Below, piece after piece: positions 36,295-46,216 of a stretch of 64,000 bases of DNA. Positions within the stretch are counted from its first letter, which is position 1. Each line of letters starts with the position of its first letter. Below the pieces are notes generated by a model, which saw only the letters and a list, made by a program, of their open reading frames with translations, was not told the origin of the DNA and made no database searches. Source of the DNA: Clostridium beijerinckii HUN142 (GTDB lineage Bacteria; Bacillota; Clostridia; Clostridiales; Clostridiaceae); contig NZ_JHXK01000005.1 in NCBI RefSeq assembly GCF_000621745.1, forward strand, positions 62,001 to 126,000. Direction: 5' to 3'. A program made the translations under genes and the position numbers.

Positions 36295-37080
36295 ATGTTT
36301 AAAAATATAAAGTGGAAATTTATTTTATTGCTATCCATAGTTTCTACCATAACCTTAGTTACAGGATTTATATCAGCATTATCAATAAGTTCTCGCCCTC
36401 CTAAAGAGATATCAGATAAGGAATCTGAACAACCTAAAAGTGAAGAATTAGATCAAAATTATTACAGCATATTAGTTCTTGGTGACTCCCTTGCTAAAGG
36501 AACTGGAGATGAAAAGGGACTTGGCTTTTCAGGCTATTTTTCAGAATACTGGAAAACTAAAGTTTCAAAGGAGATTAAAATAAATAATCTTTCCATAAAC
36601 GGGGATGTATCTAACGGGCTTTTAAATGTAGTTCAAGAGTCACAAACCTTAGCTGACATTAAAGGATCAAACATGATATTTATATCTATAGGTGGAAATG
36701 AAATAAGTAAACTTAAAAATACAGATATAAGCTCCTCCACAACTAAGATAAAAGATATTCAAGATACCTATTTAGCTAATCTAAAATCTATTTTTAATAT
36801 AATAAGAACCAATAATCCATCATCTATGGTCGTTTTTATTGGCTTATATAACCCATTCGGAAAAGATCTTACATCTGATAAGGTAAGCATATTAAATGAA
36901 TGGAACTATCAAAGTCAGCAACTTTTATCATTAGATTCAAATGCGATTTTTATTCCAACATATGATCTTTTCAAATACAACTTACAAGATTATCTAGCTG
37001 CTGATAATTTTCATCCAAATAGCACCGGTTATCAAGCTATTTCTAACAGAATAATTGAATCTTTAAAAAATTATAAATAA
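36295..37080 (+). CDS. Membrane-anchored SGNH/GDSL hydrolase
   Basis: 261 residues. An N-terminal helix (FILLLSIVSTITLVTGFISAL) anchors the protein outside the membrane. The SGNH blocks are seen: VLGDSLAKG (nucleophile Ser65), NGDVSNGL, FISIGGNE and the C-terminal DNFHPNSTGY with the catalytic Asp and His. It follows the ABC permease by 16 bases with AGGAGGGAT, so it is in the same operon. A surface esterase or lipase that modifies the exported product or the envelope is a reasonable guess. A two-way terminator (37093-37134) ends the operon. Confidence 0.87.
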   Translation: MFKNIKWKFILLLSIVSTITLVTGFISALSISSRPPKEISDKESEQPKSEELDQNYYSILVLGDSLAKGTGDEKGLGFSGYFSEYWKTKVSKEIKINNLSINGDVSNGLLNVVQESQTLADIKGSNMIFISIGGNEISKLKNTDISSSTTKIKDIQDTYLANLKSIFNIIRTNNPSSMVVFIGLYNPFGKDLTSDKVSILNEWNYQSQQLLSLDSNAIFIPTYDLFKYNLQDYLAADNFHPNSTGYQAISNRIIESLKNYK

Positions 37081-37092
37081 TATACTATAATA

Positions 37093-37134
37093 AAGCTGCC
37101 TAGTCTGATAAATACTTTCTGACTAGAGCAGCTT
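37093..37134. terminator. Bidirectional terminator between SGNH and GH3 genes
   Basis: Arms AAGCTGCCTAGTC (37093-37105) and GACTAGAGCAGCTT (37121-37134), with a one-base difference in the middle. It lies between convergent genes and can serve both. Confidence 0.7.
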
Positions 37135-37153
37135 CATAATATAATATAAAAAT

Positions 37154-39283
37154 TTATTCTAGCTTGATATCAACTTCTAAAGGAGATATTCCAACAAGCT
37201 GAATGCTTCTACTATCTGGTTGTGATATACCAACAAATAATTTGAACCTTTTACTATCTAATATCCTTTCTCCATCATCATTAACCACTTCAAATGATGA
37301 TTTCTTGATTTTCATTTTTACAATCTTGCTTTCCCCCATTTTCAACCCAACACGTTTAAATCCTGCTAGACTATGATTCCTAACAGCATGTTTAGATTCA
37401 AGATCTTTTATATAACATTGTACAACTTCTTCTATGTCAAAATTTCCTGTGTTAGTTATCTTTACGCTTACCTCTACATCATCGAAATCACTTTCTACAT
37501 CTGGTACATGCAATTCTGATAATTTTACAGTGGAATAAGTTAATCCATAACCAAATGGATATAAGCTTTCACAAGACATATAGCGATATGTCCTATCTTT
37601 CATTGAATAATCTATAAATTCTGGTAAATCCTTAGTATTTCTATAAAATGTAATAGGTAATTTTCCACTTGGTGAATACTTTCCAAATATTAAGTCAGCC
37701 ACCGCTCTGCCACCTCTACTTCCAGGATACCAAGCATCTAATATAGCTGAACACTTATCCTCTACATTATTAAATGTCAATGCACTTCCTGCGCCAATAA
37801 CTAATATAACAGGTGTACCTGTTTCTATTATTTTCTCTAATAATTCTTGCTGTCTTCCTGGTAAATTTAAGCTTGCTTTATCACCAGCTCCTTCACTATT
37901 ACCTGCATCTCCTTGCTCACCTTCAATTGTAGAATCTAGTCCAAGGCATAGAATTGCAACATCTGATCTTTCTGCTATTGATATTGCTTCTTTTAATCTG
38001 TCATTAGGTTCTGCTAATTCTTCAACTCTGTCTCTAAATAAATGACAACCTTCGGAATAATATACTCTTACATCTTCTCCTACGGCTTCATGTATTCCCT
38101 CTAGCACAGTTATATATCTAGATGCAGTTCCTGAATAATTGCCTTTAAGCATGATCTGGCTATCAGCATTAGGGCCAATAACAGCAATTGATTTTAAGTT
38201 ATTTTTATTTAATGGTAATATTCCATTATTCTTTAATAGAACCATTGAATTTCTAGCTGCTTTTAATGATAATTCATTATGTTCTTTACAATCATTCAAC
38301 TCATATGGTATTTTGTTATATTCACACTCTTCATCAAACATTCCCAATCTTATTCTTGTTGCCATTAATCTTTCTGCTGCTGTTGTTATATCTTCTTCTG
38401 TTACTAATCCCTCTTTATAGGCAAGCAATAATTGAAGATACACATTGCCACAATTTAGATCACATCCATTTTTCATAGCTAATGCCGCTGATTCTGTTGC
38501 AGTGCTTGTCACTCTATGATGCAAATGAAAATCAGCAATTGCCCAACAATCGGATACTACATGACCTCTAAAGTTCCATTTTCCTCTTAATATATCTCTT
38601 AATAAAGTTTTACTTCCGCAGCAAGGTTCACCATTTGTACGGTTATACGCCCCCATTACTGCCTCTACATCACCTTCTTTGACACAAGCTTCAAAAGCAG
38701 GTAGGTAAGTCTCATATAAATCCTTTTTACTTACAACTGCATCAAATTCATGCCTTAATCCTTCTGGTCCGCTATGAACTGCAAAATGTTTTGCACATGC
38801 TGCCGCTTTTAAATATTTGCCTTCTCCTTGTAGTCCTTTTACAAAGGCCACTCCTAATCTAGATGTTAAATATGGATCTTCACCATAGGTTTCATGACCA
38901 CGACCCCATCTAGGATCTCTAAAAATATTAACATTTGGTGACCAAAAAGTTATTCCCTTATATATGTCTCTATCATCTTTTTTGCTGTTTTCATTATACT
39001 TTGCTCTGCCTTCTGTTGAGATAACTTTTGCAATGTCATTCAATAATTCATCATCAAACATAGCAGCTAATCCTATGGCTTGTGGAAATACTGTTGCTGT
39101 GCCTGCTCTCGCTACTCCATGCAATCCCTCATTCCACCAATTATATCTAGGTATATTTAATCTTTTTACAGCTGATGATTTATAAGTTAATTGTTCTGCT
39201 TTTTCTTCTAGCGTCATTTTCCCTACTAATTCTTTTGCTTTTTCTAACGCATATTCATGAGTAATTCTTTTTTCTTCGACCAT
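37154..39283 (-). CDS. GH3 family beta-glycosidase (beta-xylosidase/beta-glucosidase)
   Basis: 709 residues, no signal peptide. The N-terminal barrel has NVNIFRDPRWGRGHETYGED, CAKHFAVHSGPE and the nucleophile Asp245 in VVSDCWAI. The second alpha/beta domain and a C-terminal fibronectin-III-like domain follow. The WWNEGLHGVAR and HFAVHSGPEGLRHEFD segments resemble GH3 xylan beta-xylosidases more than beta-glucosidases. Start placed at the ATG at 39283 (MVEEKRI), because TAGGAG is nine bases upstream; the ATG at 39292 abuts that site. It is the last gene of the SBP-permease-kinase-regulator-GH30-GH3 run. Expected to release xylose from imported xylo-oligosaccharides; a beta-glucosidase role remains possible. 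Confidence 0.9.
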   Translation of the reverse strand: MVEEKRITHEYALEKAKELVGKMTLEEKAEQLTYKSSAVKRLNIPRYNWWNEGLHGVARAGTATVFPQAIGLAAMFDDELLNDIAKVISTEGRAKYNENSKKDDRDIYKGITFWSPNVNIFRDPRWGRGHETYGEDPYLTSRLGVAFVKGLQGEGKYLKAAACAKHFAVHSGPEGLRHEFDAVVSKKDLYETYLPAFEACVKEGDVEAVMGAYNRTNGEPCCGSKTLLRDILRGKWNFRGHVVSDCWAIADFHLHHRVTSTATESAALAMKNGCDLNCGNVYLQLLLAYKEGLVTEEDITTAAERLMATRIRLGMFDEECEYNKIPYELNDCKEHNELSLKAARNSMVLLKNNGILPLNKNNLKSIAVIGPNADSQIMLKGNYSGTASRYITVLEGIHEAVGEDVRVYYSEGCHLFRDRVEELAEPNDRLKEAISIAERSDVAILCLGLDSTIEGEQGDAGNSEGAGDKASLNLPGRQQELLEKIIETGTPVILVIGAGSALTFNNVEDKCSAILDAWYPGSRGGRAVADLIFGKYSPSGKLPITFYRNTKDLPEFIDYSMKDRTYRYMSCESLYPFGYGLTYSTVKLSELHVPDVESDFDDVEVSVKITNTGNFDIEEVVQCYIKDLESKHAVRNHSLAGFKRVGLKMGESKIVKMKIKKSSFEVVNDDGERILDSKRFKLFVGISQPDSRSIQLVGISPLEVDIKLE

Positions 39284-39339
39284 ATTACACATCTCCTAAA
39301 ATAATCATAATATTTATTCTAACTTTTTTAATTATAAGA

Positions 39340-40665
39340 CTAAACAACCAATGTATTAAAAGAATGAGGCTGAATATTAAAGCTATAATCTTCACCATTA
39401 ACACTAAATGTGACTTCTTGTAATTCATCAAATGGATTTAATAATTCTAATACAACACTTCCATCCGGATTCTCAAAAGCCAGAGCATTTCCTGCAAAGT
39501 CCCCTTTTAGACCTTTCATTGTTGCTCCTTGTTTTATATATTTTGAAAAATGTCTCATTAGATAATACTCTGGATTATATTTAACATCATTATCTTTTGT
39601 CACCGTAATAAGCGAATTTTGTTTCCATCCCCAAGTGCTTATTCCCTCTTCTTCAAGTGCCATATTCCAATAGGTATAGGCGCTTACTCCATTTATAAAG
39701 TATGTCCACATTAAATTGAATACATATTCAGCATATTCCCAGCTATTTTTTCCTTCTCCACATTCATTTTCTGTCTGTATCAATTTCATTTCTGGATAAG
39801 CAATTCTTGTCTGCAGCAAAGCATGCTTTCCTCCCCATTGATATCCAACGCCCTTTATATGTCTTTTTGCATCTTTATCACTTAGTACAGTATTAGCAAA
39901 ATTATTATATTGACCAAATTGCCAATTTTCATCTCCATAATCATCATAAGGAGAATTTAATGTTCCAAGCCATATCTCAGTATCAAGTTTATTCTCTTCA
40001 AATAATGGCCCGATGTATTCTTTTATAAAATCACGTAATTGTTTTCCTGACCAAACACATGATGGAAACTTCTGATCTGCTATAGGTTCATTTTGTATGT
40101 GTACCTGATTAATTTTAATACCCTCTTTTTGGTATTCTTCAATAAATTTCTTAAAGTAAAGAGCATATGCTTTTAGATTTTTCTCCTCCCATATTAATGT
40201 TCCGAAATTGTATACTTCCGGGAACTTCATCCAAGTTGGCGGGCTCCATGGAGAAGCAAATAAATTAAGCTCCCCACTATATTTTTCTGCTTCTTTAATG
40301 TATGGAATCAAGCATTCTTTGTCTCTTTCAATGCTAAAATTCTTCATTTCATAATCGCCCTTAGTTTCATTTAGACTGTACCAGCTTTCTGCATAATCAT
40401 TTGCTCCAATTGGCAATCTACAATAAGTAAAATTACATTCCTCTGGATCAAATAGATTTCTAAGCACCTCTTCTTTCTTATCATTTGGAATCTTTTTTAA
40501 TGCTATATATCCTAACTCATTAAAACATCCACCAAATCCATCAATAGTTTGATAAGATTCTCCATTTAACTCTAATGTATGGTATGATTTATCTTTACTA
40601 ATATCTATAGTACTACTTACTAAGCTATCAGTCCTTGTTGTTGAAATCAAAGTTGCCTTCCTCAT
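39340..40665 (-). CDS. GH30 family glycosidase
   Basis: 441 residues without a signal peptide. The (beta/alpha)8 barrel contains TIDGFGGCFNE, FASPWSPPTWMK, the acid/base Glu193 in HIQNEP and the nucleophile Glu299 in LIQTENECG, followed by the side beta-domain. GH30 enzymes include beta-xylosidases, glucosylceramidases, endo-beta-1,6-glucanases and glucuronoxylanases. The absence of a signal and the neighbours favour an intracellular exo-acting role on oligosaccharides. Its first 38 bases overlap the end of the response-regulator gene; its ribosome site AAAGGAGG lies inside that gene, so translation is probably coupled. Confidence 0.9.
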   Translation of the reverse strand: MRKATLISTTRTDSLVSSTIDISKDKSYHTLELNGESYQTIDGFGGCFNELGYIALKKIPNDKKEEVLRNLFDPEECNFTYCRLPIGANDYAESWYSLNETKGDYEMKNFSIERDKECLIPYIKEAEKYSGELNLFASPWSPPTWMKFPEVYNFGTLIWEEKNLKAYALYFKKFIEEYQKEGIKINQVHIQNEPIADQKFPSCVWSGKQLRDFIKEYIGPLFEENKLDTEIWLGTLNSPYDDYGDENWQFGQYNNFANTVLSDKDAKRHIKGVGYQWGGKHALLQTRIAYPEMKLIQTENECGEGKNSWEYAEYVFNLMWTYFINGVSAYTYWNMALEEEGISTWGWKQNSLITVTKDNDVKYNPEYYLMRHFSKYIKQGATMKGLKGDFAGNALAFENPDGSVVLELLNPFDELQEVTFSVNGEDYSFNIQPHSFNTLVV

Positions 40666-42223
40666 TATAACTTCCTCCTTTTTCTCTAAATTCAGTTGGT
40701 GACATTCCTGTCTGTTTTTTAAAAGCTAAAGAGAAATAATTTGTATCCTTATATCCCACTAAAGTTGCTATTTTACCTGTTTTCATACTAGTTGTTTCTA
40801 AGAGGGATTTAGCCTTCTGTATTCGTTTACGTATGATGTAGTTATTACAACCTTCTCCTGTACTATGTTTAAACAGCTTTGAAAAATAGGTTGGAGTTAA
40901 ATAAAGCATTTCCGCTATACTATATACTGAAATGTCTTCATTTAAATGATCATTGATATATTGTTTTGCTTTTCTTATAATTTCATGGCTTTCTCCGATA
41001 TCAGTCTGAAGTATTTGTATTATGAAATCTCGTGTAATTCTCAACGCATCACTTCTACTACAATTTTTTAATGAAATTAATAAAGAATTTAATTTATTAT
41101 CTGATATATCTCCTTTTTCCATGGCATAGGAAAAATATATTCCTCCTCCAATATCAAAACATGTTTTCTTAACTAATGATGTTGATAAATTATAAAACTC
41201 TATAGCCTCTGAATAAACTTCATAAATACTCATTACTTTCTCAAGGTCATCTATATTATCTATCATATTCTTCTTAAATTCCTGAACTCTCTCGTTAAAT
41301 AAAGTCAAACGCATTTCTCTAGGTTCTTTCGTTATTATTTTCCCATATGTGCTCTTATTATTTAATAAAACACATGCGTCGTTATATGAAATATTGATCT
41401 TATTAAATCCTCCTACAACGCTTCCAAGAATTACTTTAGGATTAATCTCATACTCATTTTTCAAATACTCAATTAAATGCTGTATTCTTAATGTTACTTC
41501 TTCTAATTCTTCTCTTATAAATATAGCAATCACTATGTTTTTATTCTTGTCCTCAAATGTAACCCCTTGTTTCTTAGAATCAAATAATTCAATACAACTA
41601 TTTTTAATAGATAAATTTAATAATTCAAAATGTTGTTTCCAAGCTAAATTATCATCTATAATTGGACATACCAAAGCAATTTGAAGCATTTCTTCCTTAT
41701 CGTAGGAATACTCTCTCAATACTTTTTTAATTTCGCTTGTCTTTACCCGTTCATAAAGTAAATTTTGCATAATTTGTTCAAGCTTAAATTGTTCTGTTAC
41801 ACCTTGTATCCTGCTATTTATCTTCTGTTCATGACTTAAAGTTTTTTCATGCTCTAAATCTTCTATCAATCTTCCGATAGCATTCTCTAGTTCTATCTCA
41901 TCTACTGGTTTTAAGAGATAGTCCTCCACTTGCATCTTGCAGCATTTTTGAGCATATTCAAAATTATCATATCCTGTTAAAACAATAATTTTTAGTTTAG
42001 GATTCAAATAATTTATTTTTTCTACCAAAGATAACCCATTCATTTCAGTCATACATATATCTGTAATCATAATATCAAATGCTTCTTCTTCCATTATCCT
42101 TAAAGCTTCAATTCCTGAGGATGCCATTTTAACAGTATCTATTTTGAGTTTTTCCCAAGGAATCACACTACATATTCCTTTTCGAATCATTTCCTCATCA
42201 TCTACAACTATAGCTTTATACAT
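40628..42223 (-). CDS. YesN-type AraC response regulator
   Basis: 531 residues: a receiver domain (acidic pocket near VVDDEE, phospho-acceptor Asp55 in MITDICMTEMNG, Lys in LLKPVDE), a long middle region and a C-terminal AraC DNA-binding domain (SIAEMLYLTPTYFSKLFKH and GYKDTNYFSLAFKKQTGMSP). It shares one base with the kinase stop (TAATG), and its own end overlaps the GH30 start by 38 bases. This pair is the usual regulator of carbohydrate ABC importers in Bacillota and would activate the operon in which it is embedded in response to an oligosaccharide. Confidence 0.92.
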   Translation of the reverse strand: MYKAIVVDDEEMIRKGICSVIPWEKLKIDTVKMASSGIEALRIMEEEAFDIMITDICMTEMNGLSLVEKINYLNPKLKIIVLTGYDNFEYAQKCCKMQVEDYLLKPVDEIELENAIGRLIEDLEHEKTLSHEQKINSRIQGVTEQFKLEQIMQNLLYERVKTSEIKKVLREYSYDKEEMLQIALVCPIIDDNLAWKQHFELLNLSIKNSCIELFDSKKQGVTFEDKNKNIVIAIFIREELEEVTLRIQHLIEYLKNEYEINPKVILGSVVGGFNKINISYNDACVLLNNKSTYGKIITKEPREMRLTLFNERVQEFKKNMIDNIDDLEKVMSIYEVYSEAIEFYNLSTSLVKKTCFDIGGGIYFSYAMEKGDISDNKLNSLLISLKNCSRSDALRITRDFIIQILQTDIGESHEIIRKAKQYINDHLNEDISVYSIAEMLYLTPTYFSKLFKHSTGEGCNNYIIRKRIQKAKSLLETTSMKTGKIATLVGYKDTNYFSLAFKKQTGMSPTEFREKGGSYNEEGNFDFNNKD

Positions 42224-43992
42224 TAATTATTCTCTCCTTTAGGTAATATAATATCTACCGTAGTTCCATCATGTTCATTTTTCTTGTAGTATAATCCATA
42301 ACCACTACCGAACAATATTTCTATTCGCTTATGAACATTTCTTAAGCCATATCCTGTCTTTTCATCAAATATTGAAATAGAGCTATTTATTTCATCAATT
42401 TGTTCTTGTCTCATTCCAATCCCGTTATCAGCAACTGATATAACTATCTTATTATTTATTTCTCTTGCGGTAACTAATATTTTACCTTTATACCCATCTT
42501 TAACTCTTATTCCATGATAAATAGAATTCTCTATTAAAGGCTGAAGTGTAAGTTTAGGTATTAATACATTTTTAAAATTCTCATCTACATTTATTTCACA
42601 CTCAGCAATGCCACTATATCTCATATTTTGTATGATCAAATAATTTTCTACATTTTCTAGTTCTTGCGAAATAGGAATAACATCTTTCCCTCTACTTAGA
42701 CATAATCTATAATAATTAGCTAACGCTTTTACCATTTTTGATACATCTTTATTTCCATCCGATAAAGCCTGCCAATGTATACACTCTAGTGTGTTGTATA
42801 AAAAATGTGGTTTAATTTGAGATTGCAGTCTGTTTAATTCAATTTGCTTAATCTCAGACTGTTCCTTCTTTATCCTATACATAAGTATATTAATTTCTTC
42901 AATCATGATATTAAAGCCACTTGCTAGTTGCCTAAAATCTTTACCATCGTAATCATTTTCCATTCTAACTTCGAGATTTCCCATAGAAACCTCTCTCATC
43001 TTTCTTGCAATATCATCCATTGGCTTATATAAGTTATTGCTTAATTTATAGCAAGCTATACTAATTAATACTCCAGCACCTATTACTAAAGCTATTATTA
43101 AAATTATTACTGCATTGGTATCCTTTAGCATTGATCTTGTTGGTATCTCTCCTACCATATACCAGTCCCAATTATCAAGCTTCTCATAAATAACCATCTT
43201 ATCTTCAACTTTTTGTTGGCCACTTTTTCCTTGCAATACGCTTTTATAAGGACTTTCTGTTCCAATCAGAGATTTATCCTCATTAGATATAATAACCCCA
43301 TCTTTATCTGTTAAATATGTTTGTACTTTTAATCCTTTATCCAAATTTGAGTAAAATTCTTTTATACTTTTTTCTCCAATTCCTATTACTAAAAATCCAG
43401 TATATTTATTAAAATTGTATTTATCATTGATCGGTTGATATATATTCAGTACATACTGATCTGGATAAAATACTTTTTTCTTCATGCTTATCTTACAGTT
43501 ACCAAACTTTGTGCCTACAGCATCTTGATAATCTTTTAAAGTTTGAGTCCTGAAATCGCTGCTTGTCCAAGACTCTCCAACATAGATTAACTCTGGGCCA
43601 TCAAATTTCACCAATCCAATATAATCTATATAACTGTTTGTATTCAAGAGATATCTTACTGACGAATATGCATCACTTGTATCTTTGTTATAATTCTTTG
43701 AAGTCAGCCTATTATTCATTAAAAATTCTTTAACTCTACTGTCTCCTGTGATCATATTCGATGTCTCAATAATATTTTTTAATGTTATATTTAAAATATC
43801 CGTTATTGTTTCGAACTGTCCTTGCACTAATCCACTGGATTTTTCAGTAATTTGCTTTCCTGCTAATTGATAAACAGCAAAAATTACAAAACTATTAGTA
43901 ATTAAGACTGCCAATATAAAAAAGGTAGTAATCTTCTGATTAAATTTCATTTTAGATAGCTTATTTATAACTTTTCTCAATTCCTTATACAT
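42223..43992 (-). CDS. YesM-type sensor histidine kinase
   Basis: 589 residues. Two membrane helices (about 21-40 and 292-312) border an extracellular sensor domain of Cache type; a HAMP segment follows, then the His_kinase (PF06580) core with the phospho-accepting His in QSQIKPHFLYNTLECIHW, the N-box LTLQPLIENSIYHGI and the G-box DNGIGM. It pairs with the YesN regulator directly downstream. The sensor domain probably detects sugar itself or sugar-loaded binding protein. Lies between the ABC permeases and the regulator in the same run. Confidence 0.93.
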   Translation of the reverse strand: MYKELRKVINKLSKMKFNQKITTFFILAVLITNSFVIFAVYQLAGKQITEKSSGLVQGQFETITDILNITLKNIIETSNMITGDSRVKEFLMNNRLTSKNYNKDTSDAYSSVRYLLNTNSYIDYIGLVKFDGPELIYVGESWTSSDFRTQTLKDYQDAVGTKFGNCKISMKKKVFYPDQYVLNIYQPINDKYNFNKYTGFLVIGIGEKSIKEFYSNLDKGLKVQTYLTDKDGVIISNEDKSLIGTESPYKSVLQGKSGQQKVEDKMVIYEKLDNWDWYMVGEIPTRSMLKDTNAVIILIIALVIGAGVLISIACYKLSNNLYKPMDDIARKMREVSMGNLEVRMENDYDGKDFRQLASGFNIMIEEINILMYRIKKEQSEIKQIELNRLQSQIKPHFLYNTLECIHWQALSDGNKDVSKMVKALANYYRLCLSRGKDVIPISQELENVENYLIIQNMRYSGIAECEINVDENFKNVLIPKLTLQPLIENSIYHGIRVKDGYKGKILVTAREINNKIVISVADNGIGMRQEQIDEINSSISIFDEKTGYGLRNVHKRIEILFGSGYGLYYKKNEHDGTTVDIILPKGENN

Positions 43993-44052
43993 ACCTGTAT
44001 CCCTTTTTGTAATTCTTATATATAAGAGTTAATACCTACCATAAGTATATTA

Positions 44053-44895
44053 TTAACCTTTGACAGCTCCTGCCATCATACCCTTTATTAATTTATCTTG
44101 TCCAAAAATAAATGCTATGATCATTGGTAACATAGAAATAGTTAATACTGACATAATCATTGGAACATTCATTGTATATTGACCTTGATATTCCCAAATA
44201 GCAAGTGGTAATGTTCTATTAGGTAATGTTTGAGTTAAAACTAATGCAAAACTGAATTCATTCCATATAGCAACACCATTATAAATTGCTAAAGTTGCTA
44301 ACCCTGGCTTCACTAATGGAAGCATAACATTTGAAAAAATTTTATATTTATTGCACCCATCTATCTCAGCTGCTTCTTCTAATTCTCTAGGAATTGCCTG
44401 CATAAATGTAACTAATATAAATACTGAGATTGGTAAGTTAAAAGCCACATATGGACCTATTAATGCCCAAGGACTATCATACAAACCCATCTTAGTAGTC
44501 ATCAGAAATATTGGAAGTAATGTTACGTGAACTGGCACTGACATACATGCTACTATTATAGCATATATTGGCTTATTTAACTTAAACTTGAATCTCGATA
44601 ATGGATAAGATGCACATGCACTCAAGAATAATAAAATTACTAGCGACACTATAAGTACTAAGATACTATTTTTAAAGTAAATAAATATGTTCCCTTTAAA
44701 TACGTCAATAAAATTCTTTAAATATAAACTTTTAGGTAAATCGAATACACTTCCCATAAGCATTTCAAATTGCTGTTTAAACCCTGCTAGTAACATAAAT
44801 ATAAAAGGAACCATTGTAATTAAAAGCCAAGCTATTGCGAGTATTCCAACGATAGCTTTTATAGATAATTTTTTTATTAATAAATTCTGCTTCAT
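44053..44895 (-). CDS. Carbohydrate ABC transporter permease (MalG type)
   Basis: 280 residues, six helices, with the EAA loop EEAAEIDGCNKYKIFSNVMLP followed by LVKPGLA. Start chosen at the ATG at 44895; a TTG in frame at 44904 overlaps the stop of the MalF-like gene. Inner-membrane subunit of the sugar importer, working with the permease upstream and the binding protein. As in most such clusters no ATPase is encoded; a shared MsmK-type ATPase elsewhere would be needed. Confidence 0.92.
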   Translation of the reverse strand: MKQNLLIKKLSIKAIVGILAIAWLLITMVPFIFMLLAGFKQQFEMLMGSVFDLPKSLYLKNFIDVFKGNIFIYFKNSILVLIVSLVILLFLSACASYPLSRFKFKLNKPIYAIIVACMSVPVHVTLLPIFLMTTKMGLYDSPWALIGPYVAFNLPISVFILVTFMQAIPRELEEAAEIDGCNKYKIFSNVMLPLVKPGLATLAIYNGVAIWNEFSFALVLTQTLPNRTLPLAIWEYQGQYTMNVPMIMSVLTISMLPMIIAFIFGQDKLIKGMMAGAVKG

Positions 44896-44900
44896 AATAG

Positions 44901-45800
44901 TCAATCTTCCTTTCTATTTAATGCTTTAATTGTGATTAATGATATTATTGTTATAAGAATAAACATTCCTGAAGCAATTGCTGAACCGTATCCCATTCTT
45001 TGGGATAAAAACGCATTCTTATACATATAAGTTGCCATGAGCTCTGATGCGTTACCTGGTCCTCCACCTGTCATAACATATATAAGATCAAAATATTTTA
45101 ATGATCCAACCATTGATAATACAATTGCACTTTTAATAGCTGGTTTCATAAGTGGAAGTGCTATTTTCCAGAAATACTGACTTTTTTTGGCTCCATCAAT
45201 TATTGCTGCTTCATATAGATCTGATGGTATTCCACTATACGCAGCTAAAAAATACACCATATAGAAAGGAATAAATTGCCAACAAATAGCTATTGTGATG
45301 GTTAATAATGCTGTCTTAGGGTTACCTAATAAATCTACTGAATGCCCACCAAGTAATTTTGATATTCCTGATACTATACCCGAATTTGCATCTAATGCAT
45401 ACTTAAATAAATAACCAATTGCAACAGATGACATTAGCATTGGTATAAACCAAATTACTTTAAATATATTAAATTTTTTTCCACCAAAATCTAAAAATGT
45501 TGCAAGAGCAAGACCTATAGGTAATTGAACAATTATAGATAGAACCATAATAATAATGTTATTTAGAAATGCTTTTCTAAAAACCTGATCGGCAATAAGT
45601 TCTTTCCAATTATTTAACCCTACAAATGCCTTATTTGATGCAAATCCATTCCAATTATAGCAACTTAAATTAAAAGAGTAGACAATTGGATATGCTATAT
45701 ATATTATTAAGAATAAAAATGCTGGCACAAGAAATATAATTGCTGCATTTCTTGTTGACGCGGCACGTCTTTTAGCTAAACTATTAGTTTGTGATTGCAC
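44901..45800 (-). CDS. Carbohydrate ABC transporter permease (MalF type)
   Basis: 299 residues, six helices, EAA loop YEAAIIDGAKKSQYFWKIAL then PLMKPAI. It starts with GTG at 45800, five bases after GGAGAGAG. It is first of the two permease genes and is separated from the binding-protein gene by a 416-base gap that contains a very long hairpin (45966-46086) followed by a U-tract on the minus strand. That arrangement fits differential expression of binding protein over permeases. Confidence 0.92.
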   Translation of the reverse strand: MQSQTNSLAKRRAASTRNAAIIFLVPAFLFLIIYIAYPIVYSFNLSCYNWNGFASNKAFVGLNNWKELIADQVFRKAFLNNIIIMVLSIIVQLPIGLALATFLDFGGKKFNIFKVIWFIPMLMSSVAIGYLFKYALDANSGIVSGISKLLGGHSVDLLGNPKTALLTITIAICWQFIPFYMVYFLAAYSGIPSDLYEAAIIDGAKKSQYFWKIALPLMKPAIKSAIVLSMVGSLKYFDLIYVMTGGGPGNASELMATYMYKNAFLSQRMGYGSAIASGMFILITIISLITIKALNRKED

Positions 45801-45965
45801 TTTTTCTCTCTCCTTTATATAATTATTGAGCTGTTACAAAATTAATTCCACCGCATAAATTCAACTTCTGTATTTCACTTATAATATAAACATATTTAAA
45901 TTCCTGTTATATCGTATATATACTCTTTTTCAGAAATCATAAATATATTTGTGGAAAAAACATTT

Positions 45966-46086
45966 GAAAATGAGCTGTTAAAGGTTCTTAGCTGTAGGTT
46001 GTTCCATTTTAGCTTGTCAAACTGAAAGTTGGATCATGCTAAAGTGGATACAACCTGCTGCTTATAGAACCTTCAGCAATATTTTC
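45966..46086 (-). terminator. Long multi-stem hairpin between the SBP and permease genes, probable attenuator
   Basis: A nested stem over about 120 bases. Pairs from outside inward: GAAAAT/ATTTTC (45966-45971, 46081-46086), GCTG/CAGC, AAGGTTCT (45981-45988) with AGAACCTT (46066-46073), AGGTTGT (45996-46002) with ACAACCT (46050-46056), and CCATTTTAGC (46004-46013) with GCTAAAGTGG (46038-46047, one G-U). On the minus strand it is followed by AAATGTTTTTTCC. This could stop most transcripts after the binding-protein gene and protect their 3' end. The rest of the gap 45801-46216 has no gene. Confidence 0.65.
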
Positions 46087-46216
46087 ATAGTTTTTCGGAA
46101 TCAAAATATTTATGATTTCGGCAAGTCACAATATAAATCTAATTTTAAAGTTGGATATCTGTAATAGAATTTTTATTTTGCAACAGCTTTTACATTACTT
46201 TTTAATGCTGCTATAA

